Positions 1 through 4,433 of a stretch of 6,005 nucleotides of DNA are shown one piece after another. Both the position numbers and the translations under genes were made by a program. The DNA lies in the NCBI GenBank assembly GCA_030615805.1, contig JAUWYN010000046.1:1-6005 (forward strand). Reading direction: 5' to 3'. The notes below the pieces were generated by a model, which did not search any database, was not told the DNA's origin, and saw only the letters and a program-made list of their open reading frames with translations. The stretch's first letter is position 1; each line of letters opens with the position of its first letter. Source of the DNA: Hadesarchaea archaeon (lineage in GTDB: Archaea; Hadarchaeota; Hadarchaeia; Hadarchaeales; Hadarchaeaceae).

Positions 1-15
1 CTACCCCACGACCCC

Positions 16-39
16 AAAGAAAATTGTTCACCAAAAGAT
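16..39 (-). terminator. possible U-rich terminator after the queD-like gene
   Basis: Just after the TAA stop of the leftward PTPS-family gene, the minus strand carries two T-rich tracts, TCTTTTGG and AATTTTCTTT, without a strong hairpin. Archaeal RNA polymerase commonly ends on such oligo-U tracts. The tracts are short and interrupted, and the next leftward gene is outside the window, so this is weak. Confidence 0.3.
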
Positions 40-44
40 AAACG

Positions 45-518
45 TTATGGGGATTTCTCAACTCGCCGTTCTTCGGTCGCGCTCTGCCCGGGAGACTCCT
101 CGACCCAAACGGTTATCCTTCGTACATTCGGGTAGGATAAATTCCGCACCACTTCGTCTGCGACCACGCGCGCCAGCTCCTCTACAGTTGTGTTGACCAC
201 GGGAAGCCAAACGACGTCCTCGCTGGGGAACTCGAACTCCCGCCCGTGCACAGAAATGCGGGTGCTCGCCCCCTCGGAGAGGCGTTTTAAAACACGGTTG
301 TTCTCGGGCAAAAGCACACGATGATCGTAGCCCCCACACAACCCCCCCAAAAGGCGCTTGAGCTCGAGGAAATCTACGACGAGGCCACGCTCGTCCGGCT
401 CCCCCTCGACGGTCACACCCACGCGCCAGTTGTGCCCGTGCAGGTGTTCGCATTTCTTGTGCCCTATGATGAAGTGCGCCGCCGAGAAGCCCAAGTCATT
501 CGTGAGTTTGATCAACAT
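45..518 (-). CDS. queD: 6-pyruvoyl-tetrahydropterin synthase / QueD family protein (probable 6-carboxytetrahydropterin synthase)
   Basis: 157-residue COG0720-family enzyme. The T-fold zinc site is visible: His15 in FSAAH, and His27 and His29 in CEHLHGHN. Cys23 lies in the Cys-x3-His-Gly-His spacing I associate with QueD rather than the Glu-bearing PTPS-III (folate) type. Asp65-His66 in GGYDHR are the expected catalytic pair, and Glu140/141 in VEESPGQSA fit the pterin-anchoring glutamate. QueD converts dihydroneopterin triphosphate to 6-carboxytetrahydropterin, a step toward preQ0, the precursor of archaeosine at tRNA position 15; both tRNAs here have G15. The ATG start is supported by GGTGC four nt upstream and a TATA-like box 36 nt upstream. 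The tail after SAT (EERRVEKSP) lacks the usual tyrosine and is charged. Family assignment is firm. The exact pterin reaction is inferred from the Cys motif. Confidence 0.85.
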   Translation of the reverse strand: MLIKLTNDLGFSAAHFIIGHKKCEHLHGHNWRVGVTVEGEPDERGLVVDFLELKRLLGGLCGGYDHRVLLPENNRVLKRLSEGASTRISVHGREFEFPSEDVVWLPVVNTTVEELARVVADEVVRNLSYPNVRRITVWVEESPGQSATEERRVEKSP

Positions 519-550
519 CGGAGCACCCTAATCAGCTTGTGCACGTGGAG

Positions 551-558
551 TATTATCG
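551..558 (-). promoter_or_regulatory. TATA-like box for the queD-like gene
   Basis: The minus strand reads CGATAATA, centred about 36 nt before the ATG. This is the same spacing as the TATA boxes of the other protein genes here. It lies just beyond the 3' end of tRNA-Thr, so read-through from the tRNA promoter is an alternative. The match to a TATA consensus is only moderate. Confidence 0.4.
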
Positions 559-610
559 CTATCTCCAAGTATAGAGCCCCGGGTGGGAGTTGGACCCACG
601 ACCTACTGAT

Positions 611-624
611 TTCTTGCGCCTGGT
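611..624 (-). other. tRNA-Thr intron 2 (14 nt, canonical 37/38 position)
   Basis: On the minus strand the central helix is CTTG (positions 32-35) with CAAG (intron). The 5' bulge is TA^A, the 3' bulge is AA^A, and the outer helix is the anticodon stem ACTGA/TCAGT. Cutting after the second base of each 3-nt bulge places the intron exactly at 37/38. The intron's own inner helix is minimal, essentially one C-G pair around a small loop. Confidence 0.8.
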
Positions 625-631
625 TACAAGT

Positions 632-646
632 TTCGACAGTCCCCTT
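632..646 (-). other. tRNA-Thr intron 1 (15 nt, noncanonical 30/31 position)
   Basis: On the minus strand the central helix is CGAC (tRNA 25-28) with GTCG (intron). The 5' bulge is TG^A and the 3' bulge is AA^A. The inner helix is AG/CT closed by a GGGA loop, and the outer helix is GAG/CTT with one wobble. Cutting after the second bulge base removes 15 nt between positions 30 and 31. The boundary can slide by one A without changing the mature tRNA. Confidence 0.75.
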
Positions 647-700
647 CAGTCGCTCTACCAGGCTGAGCTACCGGGGCATCCTATATTTTGTATAGTCGTC

Positions 701-710
701 TTTAAAAATT
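701..710 (-). promoter_or_regulatory. TATA box for tRNA-Thr
   Basis: The minus strand reads AATTTTTAAA, centred about 28 nt upstream of the tRNA 5' end. This is the standard archaeal TATA distance if transcription starts at or near G1. Confidence 0.65.
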
Positions 711-814
711 CGTACAAACTGCCGCGCTTAAATCAATAGTATTACCTTGAAAAGTTTCGAGTTGTAATTTTTTGAATGCAGGTTCACGGTTCATCAGGAG
801 GCAGGTGTGGGTCG

Positions 815-854
815 GTCGAGGCCCTGAAGGCCTTGACTCGAAAGGGGAGCCCCT
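815..854 (-). other. two GC-rich hairpins 3' of triosephosphate isomerase
   Basis: The gene-free stretch 678-860 is AT-rich up to about 780 and then GC-rich. Within it, 815-837 forms a 9-bp stem with one mismatch (GTCAAGGCC / GGCCTCGAC on the minus strand) around a 5-nt loop. Positions 843-854 form AGGG/CCCT around a tetraloop. No T-run follows on the minus strand, so they do not look like an intrinsic terminator. They could be a 3'-UTR structure of the isomerase mRNA or part of an unrecognised RNA. I see no protein gene here. Confidence 0.45.
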
Positions 855-860
855 AAATTT

Positions 861-1550
861 CTACCGCTTTTGAGACCTGACCACACCGCTGATGATATCC
901 TGAATAGCCGCCCGCTGATCCTTCGCGCGCACCACGCCCGACGCTATCAAAACCCCTTCGGCCCCGAGTTCGATCGCCTTTAAAACATCTCCCCCCGAGG
1001 TTATCCCCGCCCCGCAGAGGACCTTTATTCTAGGATTTACGTCCTTCACCGCCCTCACCGAATCCCTCACCACTTCAGGCTTGGTCTTCGACACCGGGAT
1101 GCCCGTGCCTATGAGCTCGGGGGGCTCGACCGCGATCATGTCGGGGGCTATTTCAGCTATCCGCTTGCTTTCCTTCATGTCAGCCGCGCACGCGACCGTT
1201 GAGAGCCCAACCTCTTTAGCCCTCGCCACCACCCCCGCGACCTGATCGATCGGGAGTTTGTGTTCTGAGTGGTTCACCAGCGTCCCGACCGCCCCCGCGG
1301 CCTTGGAGGACTCGGGAGAAATCCAGCCCGTGCTCCTGCCGGGTTTTATGGGATCCACGTGCTGCGCTAACACGGGGATTCCGACCTTCCCCGCTACGAG
1401 GCCGATGTCGACGGCTTGTGGGGCCACGGCTGCCGCCACGCCACTTTGCTCACTTACCTCCGATATCGCCTGTGCTAGCTTGACAGCGTTTTCGCCCGTG
1501 GCCTCTGGATAGGTCTTGAAGTTCACGATCACGATCGGAGTTTTCAACAA
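861..1550 (-). CDS. tpiA: triosephosphate isomerase (archaeal short type)
   Basis: Interconverts glyceraldehyde-3-phosphate and dihydroxyacetone phosphate in cytosolic glycolysis/gluconeogenesis. At 229 residues from the chosen TTG it matches the compact archaeal form (about 220-230 aa), not the ~250-aa bacterial one. Catalytic residues are visible: Asn10 and Lys12 in VNFKTYPEATG, His94 in VNHSEHK, and Glu142 in AVEPPELIGTG. The phosphate-binding loop is GAGITSGGDV, followed by GVLIASGVV. The closest remembered pattern is the Pyrococcus-type enzyme. A longer reading from TTG 1577 is unlikely because its start abuts the TATA box and the expected mRNA start falls downstream of it. GGTGA at 1555-1559 sits four nt from TTG 1550; TTG 1547 is a possible alternative. 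The gene diverges from the MFS gene across a 66-nt gap. Confidence 0.96.
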   Translation of the reverse strand: MLKTPIVIVNFKTYPEATGENAVKLAQAISEVSEQSGVAAAVAPQAVDIGLVAGKVGIPVLAQHVDPIKPGRSTGWISPESSKAAGAVGTLVNHSEHKLPIDQVAGVVARAKEVGLSTVACAADMKESKRIAEIAPDMIAVEPPELIGTGIPVSKTKPEVVRDSVRAVKDVNPRIKVLCGAGITSGGDVLKAIELGAEGVLIASGVVRAKDQRAAIQDIISGVVRSQKR

Positions 1551-1554
1551 ACCT

Positions 1555-1559
1555 TCACC
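1555..1559 (-). promoter_or_regulatory. Shine-Dalgarno site fixing the tpiA start
   Basis: GGTGA on the minus strand, four nt before TTG 1550. It has the same register as the sites of the first and third CBS genes, and it rules out the in-frame TTG at 1577. Confidence 0.7.
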
Positions 1560-1580
1560 GCACAGACTTGGAGCCAATCC

Positions 1581-1593
1581 TATAAATTATTTA
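1581..1593. promoter_or_regulatory. shared divergent TATA element (tpiA left, MFS right)
   Basis: The only AT-rich run in the 66-nt gap is TATAAATTATTTA, which reads as a TATA box on both strands. Rightward it lies about 32 nt before the MFS ATG, implying a leader of a few nt or none. Leftward it lies about 35 nt before TTG 1550, implying a leader of roughly ten nt that begins near the GGTGA. The two promoters therefore overlap and may exclude each other. Confidence 0.65.
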
Positions 1594-1616
1594 GTGCCGC
1601 CCACCAACCCTCGACC

Positions 1617-2717
1617 ATGCGCCGATTGTTAGTAAGCATGTTCTTGGCCTCGCTTGCGATGGGGATGGCTGGGCTAGCTCTGCCTTTGTATTTAGCCATA
1701 GATCTGAATGCCAGTTACATCGAGATTGGGTTGCTCGGTGTTACCTACGTCATCTTTGATGCTCTGCTTTCATTCCCTTCGGGGACCCTAGCGGACCGTT
1801 ATGGCAGGAGACTTTTTCTTGCGCTTGGGTTTTTTACCACGGCCTGCGTGCTTGGGGCCTATTCGCTCGTCGGCGTCGTCAGCTTGGTTTTGGTGCTCCG
1901 CCTGATTCAAGGAGCTGCCGAAGCGCCGATATGGGTGAACGCGCAAGCGGCAACCGCGGACCTCTCCCCGCCCACCAAGCGCGGTCGAGCCATGGGTATT
2001 TACGCCACCTCTTGGGCAACAGGCTTCGCGATTGGCCCGCTGATAGGTGGGTTTTTGTATAACTCAGTTGGGGCTGCGATCACCTTTCAAGCAAGCGCCC
2101 TCCTCGCTTTTGCAGCCACTGCCGTATTTATCACGATGAGCTTACCCAAACCAAAAATCACCCCTCAAAAACCCATGCTCAGGGAGTTGCTTCCAATATG
2201 CCGCATCGGGCTGATCTACATAAGCATGGTCTCCGTCATCTTCATCCTCTTCCCCGTGTACGTTTCTAAGCCACCGTTTAGGATGTCCCCCTTCGATGTC
2301 GGACTGCTACTCACCCTGTTTATGGGCATACGTGCGGTTCTCTTCACCCGCCTAGGTGGGCTCTCAGACCGATTCGGGCCACGCCCTGTGATCATGGGTG
2401 GGCTCTTGGGCTCAGTCGCCGCTTTTATCGGCTTGGCGTTCGTAACTAGCTACCTCGGGCTTGCCCTGATGCTAGCGTTTCTCGCGCTGACTAGTGGAGC
2501 GATTTACCCAGCGGTGATGAGCATAGTGACGCAGGTCGGTGGGGGGAAAAACCGTGGTTACGTGCTCGGCATCTTCAACGGGATAACGATGTTGGGCTGG
2601 GGGATCATGCCGGGTATTGGGGGCGTGCTCGCAAACACATTTGGACCAACTTCTCCTTACTTGGCGTGCGCCCTCTTGGCGGCGCTTGGGTTCTTGTTGA
2701 TTCGAAAAATACCCTGA
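1617..2717 (+). CDS. MFS transporter, DHA1-like, probable proton-coupled efflux
   Basis: 366-residue polytopic membrane protein with hydrophobic segments throughout. It has a short central cytoplasmic loop at about 176-190 (PKPKITPQKP), as expected between two six-helix halves. Motif A is GTLADRYGRR (56-65), repeated in the second half as GGLSDRFGPR (247-256). A motif-B-like R95-x2-Q-G99 follows. Motif C is exact, G127-x8-G136-x3-G140-P141-x2-G144-G145, the antiporter signature of drug/proton exchangers. This favours export of an unknown small molecule with proton entry; the substrate cannot be read from sequence. No clear Shine-Dalgarno precedes the ATG, consistent with leaderless translation from the shared TATA element. 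Its stop lies one nt from the CCA end of the opposing tRNA-Met gene. It is slightly shorter than the usual 390-420 aa but looks complete. Confidence 0.93.
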   Translation: MRRLLVSMFLASLAMGMAGLALPLYLAIDLNASYIEIGLLGVTYVIFDALLSFPSGTLADRYGRRLFLALGFFTTACVLGAYSLVGVVSLVLVLRLIQGAAEAPIWVNAQAATADLSPPTKRGRAMGIYATSWATGFAIGPLIGGFLYNSVGAAITFQASALLAFAATAVFITMSLPKPKITPQKPMLRELLPICRIGLIYISMVSVIFILFPVYVSKPPFRMSPFDVGLLLTLFMGIRAVLFTRLGGLSDRFGPRPVIMGGLLGSVAAFIGLAFVTSYLGLALMLAFLALTSGAIYPAVMSIVTQVGGGKNRGYVLGIFNGITMLGWGIMPGIGGVLANTFGPTSPYLACALLAALGFLLIRKIP

Positions 2718-2718
2718 A

Positions 2719-2839
2719 TGGTGCCGGAGCAGGGAGTTGAACCCCGACCTCGGGATTTCTCACATCATCTCGTGATCAGCACTCACAACCGTCGATCAGG
2801 CTATGAGTCCCGCGCTCAGACCACCTGAGCTACTCCGGC
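2719..2839 (-). tRNA. elongator tRNA-Met (anticodon CAU), one intron, CCA encoded
   Basis: On the minus strand the acceptor stem is GCCGGAG/CTCCGGC with A73, and CCA is encoded at 2719-2721. The D arm is GCTC/GAGC. The anticodon stem is CGGGA/TCCCG with loop C-T-CAT-A-A after splicing, anticodon at 2803-2805. The T stem is CGGGG/CCCTG with loop TTCAACT. G1-C72 and only two of the three G-C pairs typical of initiators (pair 31-39 is A-U) argue against initiator tRNA. An Ile2 tRNA with modified CAU cannot be fully excluded, but the acceptor resembles archaeal elongator Met. The variable loop is one nt short (AGGT), leaving U at position 48 opposite G15. The gene lies tail-to-tail with the MFS gene. 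Confidence 0.87.
2757..2801 (-). other. tRNA-Met intron (45 nt, 37/38 position)
   Basis: On the minus strand the central helix is CTCA (32-35) with TGAG (intron 3' part). The bulges are TA^G and AA^A, and the outer helix is the anticodon stem. This is a textbook bulge-helix-bulge. Inside the intron TGATC can pair with GATCA. Met is one of the archaeal tRNAs that most often carries an intron. Confidence 0.85.
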
Positions 2840-2862
2840 CAATTAGAAATCTAAGCGCCTCG

Positions 2863-2873
2863 GTTTTAACTTT
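2863..2873 (-). promoter_or_regulatory. TATA box for tRNA-Met
   Basis: The minus strand reads AAGTTAAAACC, centred about 28 nt upstream of the tRNA 5' end. The spacing is the same as for the tRNA-Thr box. Confidence 0.55.
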
Positions 2874-2887
2874 AGTGCCACGCGCAT

Positions 2888-2935
2888 GATAAACATTTGA
2901 CACCGGCATCCGATTTGAGCGACAAACGTTTGACA
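2888..2935. repeat. two copies of a 15-nt operator-like motif
   Basis: GATAAACATTTGACA (2888-2902) and GACAAACGTTTGACA (2921-2935) match at 13 of 15 positions and start 33 nt apart, about three helical turns. The second copy contains a 14-nt near-perfect palindrome, GACAAACGTTTGAC. They lie just upstream of the tRNA-Met TATA box and about 110 nt upstream of the CBS operon's TATA box. A transcription-factor site is plausible. Which promoter it would serve is unknown. The rest of 2840-3034 shows no gene; 2980-3030 is pyrimidine-rich. Confidence 0.4.
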
Positions 2936-3034
2936 TGCCCTGATTTAATTATCGCCTAAACCAACGATTTCTCATCACACACAAACTTCGTCCTCACTCG
3001 GCCGCCGCACACTTCCTCCCAACTGCTCTACAAG

Positions 3035-3044
3035 TTTTTAAATA
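3035..3044 (+). promoter_or_regulatory. TATA box of the CBS operon
   Basis: TTTTTAAATA lies about 36 nt before TTG 3075. The predicted transcript start is near 3065, directly before the ribosome binding site and downstream of the alternative TTG at 3057. Confidence 0.7.
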
Positions 3045-3065
3045 GCCCAATCCATATTGAAGAGT

Positions 3066-3071
3066 GGTGAG
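3066..3071 (+). promoter_or_regulatory. Shine-Dalgarno site fixing the first CBS gene start
   Basis: GGTGAG; the GGTGA core is four nt before TTG 3075. It lies inside the longer reading from TTG 3057, which is therefore unlikely to be used. Confidence 0.7.
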
Positions 3072-3074
3072 CTC

Positions 3075-3605
3075 TTGAAGCGCATCGTTTCGGTGCGGGA
3101 CGCGATGACCGGCAAAGTTCTCACGGCAAGCCCGAACACTACGGTCAACCGTGCAGCGAAACTTATGGCCGAGCGGGGGGTTGGGAGTATCATCATCGTG
3201 AAGAGCAAGAAGCCCATCGGAATCCTGACCGAACGCGACCTGCTCATGAAAGTCGTGAGCTTGGACCTAAAGCCAAGTAAGGTCAAGGTCGGCAAAATCA
3301 TGTCGGCTCCCATAATGACGATCGACCCCAACGTAGATATGACCGAGGCCGCGCGGATGATGGCCCGCAGCAAGATCCGACGTTTGCCCGTGGTCGAGCG
3401 CGGGGCTCTCATAGGCATCGTCACCGCGAGCGACATCACCGCGATCTCTCCCGAGCTCATTGGGGTCGTGACACGCCCCGAGGTGCCAGCGCGCGAGGAG
3501 ATCGAGCAGAGCGTCTGCGAGGTCTGTGGTGAGGTCACAACTGCCCTTCATGAAGTCAACGGCATGTGGGTCTGCGAGAACTGTCGCGACACGATGGGAA
3601 GGTAG
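3075..3605 (+). CDS. CBS-CBS-zinc ribbon protein
   Basis: 176 residues. CBS domain 1 spans about 3-62, ending in the nucleotide-contact signature GILTERD (49-55). CBS domain 2 spans about 70-127 with GIVTASD (114-120). Both keep the Thr and Asp that contact phosphate and ribose in known CBS pairs, so this Bateman module probably binds an adenosine ligand. The C-terminus has C148-x2-C151 and C167-x2-C170, a rubredoxin-like or treble-clef zinc ribbon of about 30 residues. This is the only non-CBS domain visible in the four-gene cluster and could mediate protein or nucleic-acid contact. It is first in the operon, with its own TATA box, and the next gene begins 8 nt after its TAG. Soluble: no membrane segment or signal peptide. 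The exact role is unknown. Confidence 0.92.
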   Translation: MKRIVSVRDAMTGKVLTASPNTTVNRAAKLMAERGVGSIIIVKSKKPIGILTERDLLMKVVSLDLKPSKVKVGKIMSAPIMTIDPNVDMTEAARMMARSKIRRLPVVERGALIGIVTASDITAISPELIGVVTRPEVPAREEIEQSVCEVCGEVTTALHEVNGMWVCENCRDTMGR

Positions 3606-3613
3606 ATAGTGAA

Positions 3614-4429
3614 ATGGCATGCCGGGCCCTGCTCATGCGGGTCAGCATTAGCGACGTGATGCAACCCTGCTCCGTTTTTGTCAGCTCACGCGACCTCGTC
3701 ACCCGAGCTCGGGCGGTCATGCGCTTGAGTGGCTTTCGAACCCTTCCCGTCATCGATGGAGGACGGCTCGAGGGAATCATCACCGCCCGCCAGATTATTC
3801 GCATCACCTCGACCCGCTCCAACATCCCCGTCGCGGGAGTCATGTTTCCTCCCAGGCTCATCGTAACCCCCGCCGGCGACCTGGCCAAGCTCGCCAAAGA
3901 CATGGTCGAGCTTGAGATCTCGAACGTGCCCGTGGTTCAAAGCTACAGCGATAAGACCGTGATCGGACTCGTCAAGCTGGATGGCATCCTCAAAAAAATC
4001 GCGGGTGGGATAAAGTCGAAGCCCACGGTTGGCGACATCATGACCCTAAATGTTGTAACTTGCGAGCGGGACGACGAAATATCGCTCATCTGGAGCATCA
4101 TGGAGCAAAAACGCTACTCGGGCCTGCCCGTCACGCGCTACGACAAGCAAAAACACAAACTCGAGGTCATCGGCATGGTAACCCGCTCTGACATCATTCG
4201 CTCCGGGGAAATCCGATTGGCCGAGGAATCAGTAAAAGGGGGGCGTCCACCCACCAAGGTACGAAGCCTCATGCGCACCCCCGCGATAACTGCCACCCCT
4301 GGCATGACCGTCGCCGAAGCGATCGAAGTCATGCTCCGACGCAACGTGGGCAGGCTCCCGGTCGTCGATGAGGGCAACCTCGTGGGGATCGTGAGCCGCT
4401 CCGATGTCATAAGGGTGGCATGTGGGTGA
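3614..4429 (+). CDS. protein with four CBS domains (second in operon)
   Basis: 271 residues, entirely CBS domains at about 10-66, 72-130, 136-198 and 213-270. The third and fourth keep the ligand signature (GMVTRSD 187-193, GIVSRSD 258-264). The first has GIITARQ (Asp replaced by Gln60) and the second GLVKLDG (Thr replaced by Lys121, Asp shifted). The N-terminal pair may thus be structural or bind something else, while the C-terminal pair looks competent. ATG 3614 follows the previous stop by 8 nt. An upstream in-frame GTG at 3566 would start inside the zinc ribbon of the previous gene and is not credible; ATG 3635 is possible but has no ribosome binding site. Only a poor site (AAGGTAG) precedes ATG 3614, suggesting re-initiation after the upstream gene. 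Confidence 0.9.
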   Translation: MACRALLMRVSISDVMQPCSVFVSSRDLVTRARAVMRLSGFRTLPVIDGGRLEGIITARQIIRITSTRSNIPVAGVMFPPRLIVTPAGDLAKLAKDMVELEISNVPVVQSYSDKTVIGLVKLDGILKKIAGGIKSKPTVGDIMTLNVVTCERDDEISLIWSIMEQKRYSGLPVTRYDKQKHKLEVIGMVTRSDIIRSGEIRLAEESVKGGRPPTKVRSLMRTPAITATPGMTVAEAIEVMLRRNVGRLPVVDEGNLVGIVSRSDVIRVACG

Positions 4430-4430
4430 T
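4425..4430 (+). promoter_or_regulatory. Shine-Dalgarno site overlapping the stop of the second CBS gene
   Basis: GGTGAT includes the TGA stop (4427-4429) of the upstream gene. Its GGTGA lies four nt before GTG 4434, supporting that start over GTG 4422, and it suggests coupling of termination and initiation. Confidence 0.6.
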
Positions 4431-4433
4431 GGA

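Larger units (their letters stand above)
575..677 (-). tRNA. tRNA-Thr (anticodon UGU), two introns
   Basis: Read on the minus strand, the acceptor stem is GCCCCGG/CCGGGGC with discriminator U73. The D arm is GCTC/GAGC with loop AGCCTGGTA, and the T stem is GTGGG/CCCAC. Removing two short introns gives the anticodon arm ACTGA-CTTGTAA-TCAGT, with U33 and anticodon TGT at 626-628. G1-C72, C2-G71 and U73 fit archaeal threonine tRNA. The mature length is 74 nt and CCA is not encoded (the 3' flank reads CTAT). Both introns have bulge-helix-bulge sites and are listed separately. T-loop position 55 is C instead of the near-universal U. A TATA box lies at the right distance upstream. No single-intron solution yields a U33-containing anticodon loop. 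Confidence 0.87.

Noticed and set aside
610..645. tRNA-Thr read as a single-intron tRNA-Pro(GGG) or tRNA-Ser(CGA)
   Set aside because: GGG would have G at position 33. CGA would require a different stem and a long variable arm that is absent. Only the two-intron UGU solution restores a normal anticodon arm.
321..695. Rightward open frame of 124 codons
   Set aside because: It runs antisense through the queD-like gene and then through tRNA-Thr; no motif in its translation.
791..797. Box-C-like TGATGA (minus strand) suggesting a C/D sRNA; a similar GTGATGA lies at 2972-2978
   Set aside because: No box D (CTGA) or D'/C' pair at proper spacing follows either copy, so a C/D guide RNA cannot be supported.
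1258..1512. Rightward open frame of 84 codons
   Set aside because: It lies wholly antisense within triosephosphate isomerase, whose catalytic residues are all present.
2722..2839. Initiator tRNA-Met
   Set aside because: The acceptor begins with a G1-C72 pair and the third initiator G-C pair of the anticodon stem is replaced by A31-U39, so elongator Met fits better.
3566..3613. Upstream GTG start for the second CBS gene
   Set aside because: It would read through the zinc-ribbon codons of the first gene in another frame, with no ribosome binding site and no CBS-like residues added.
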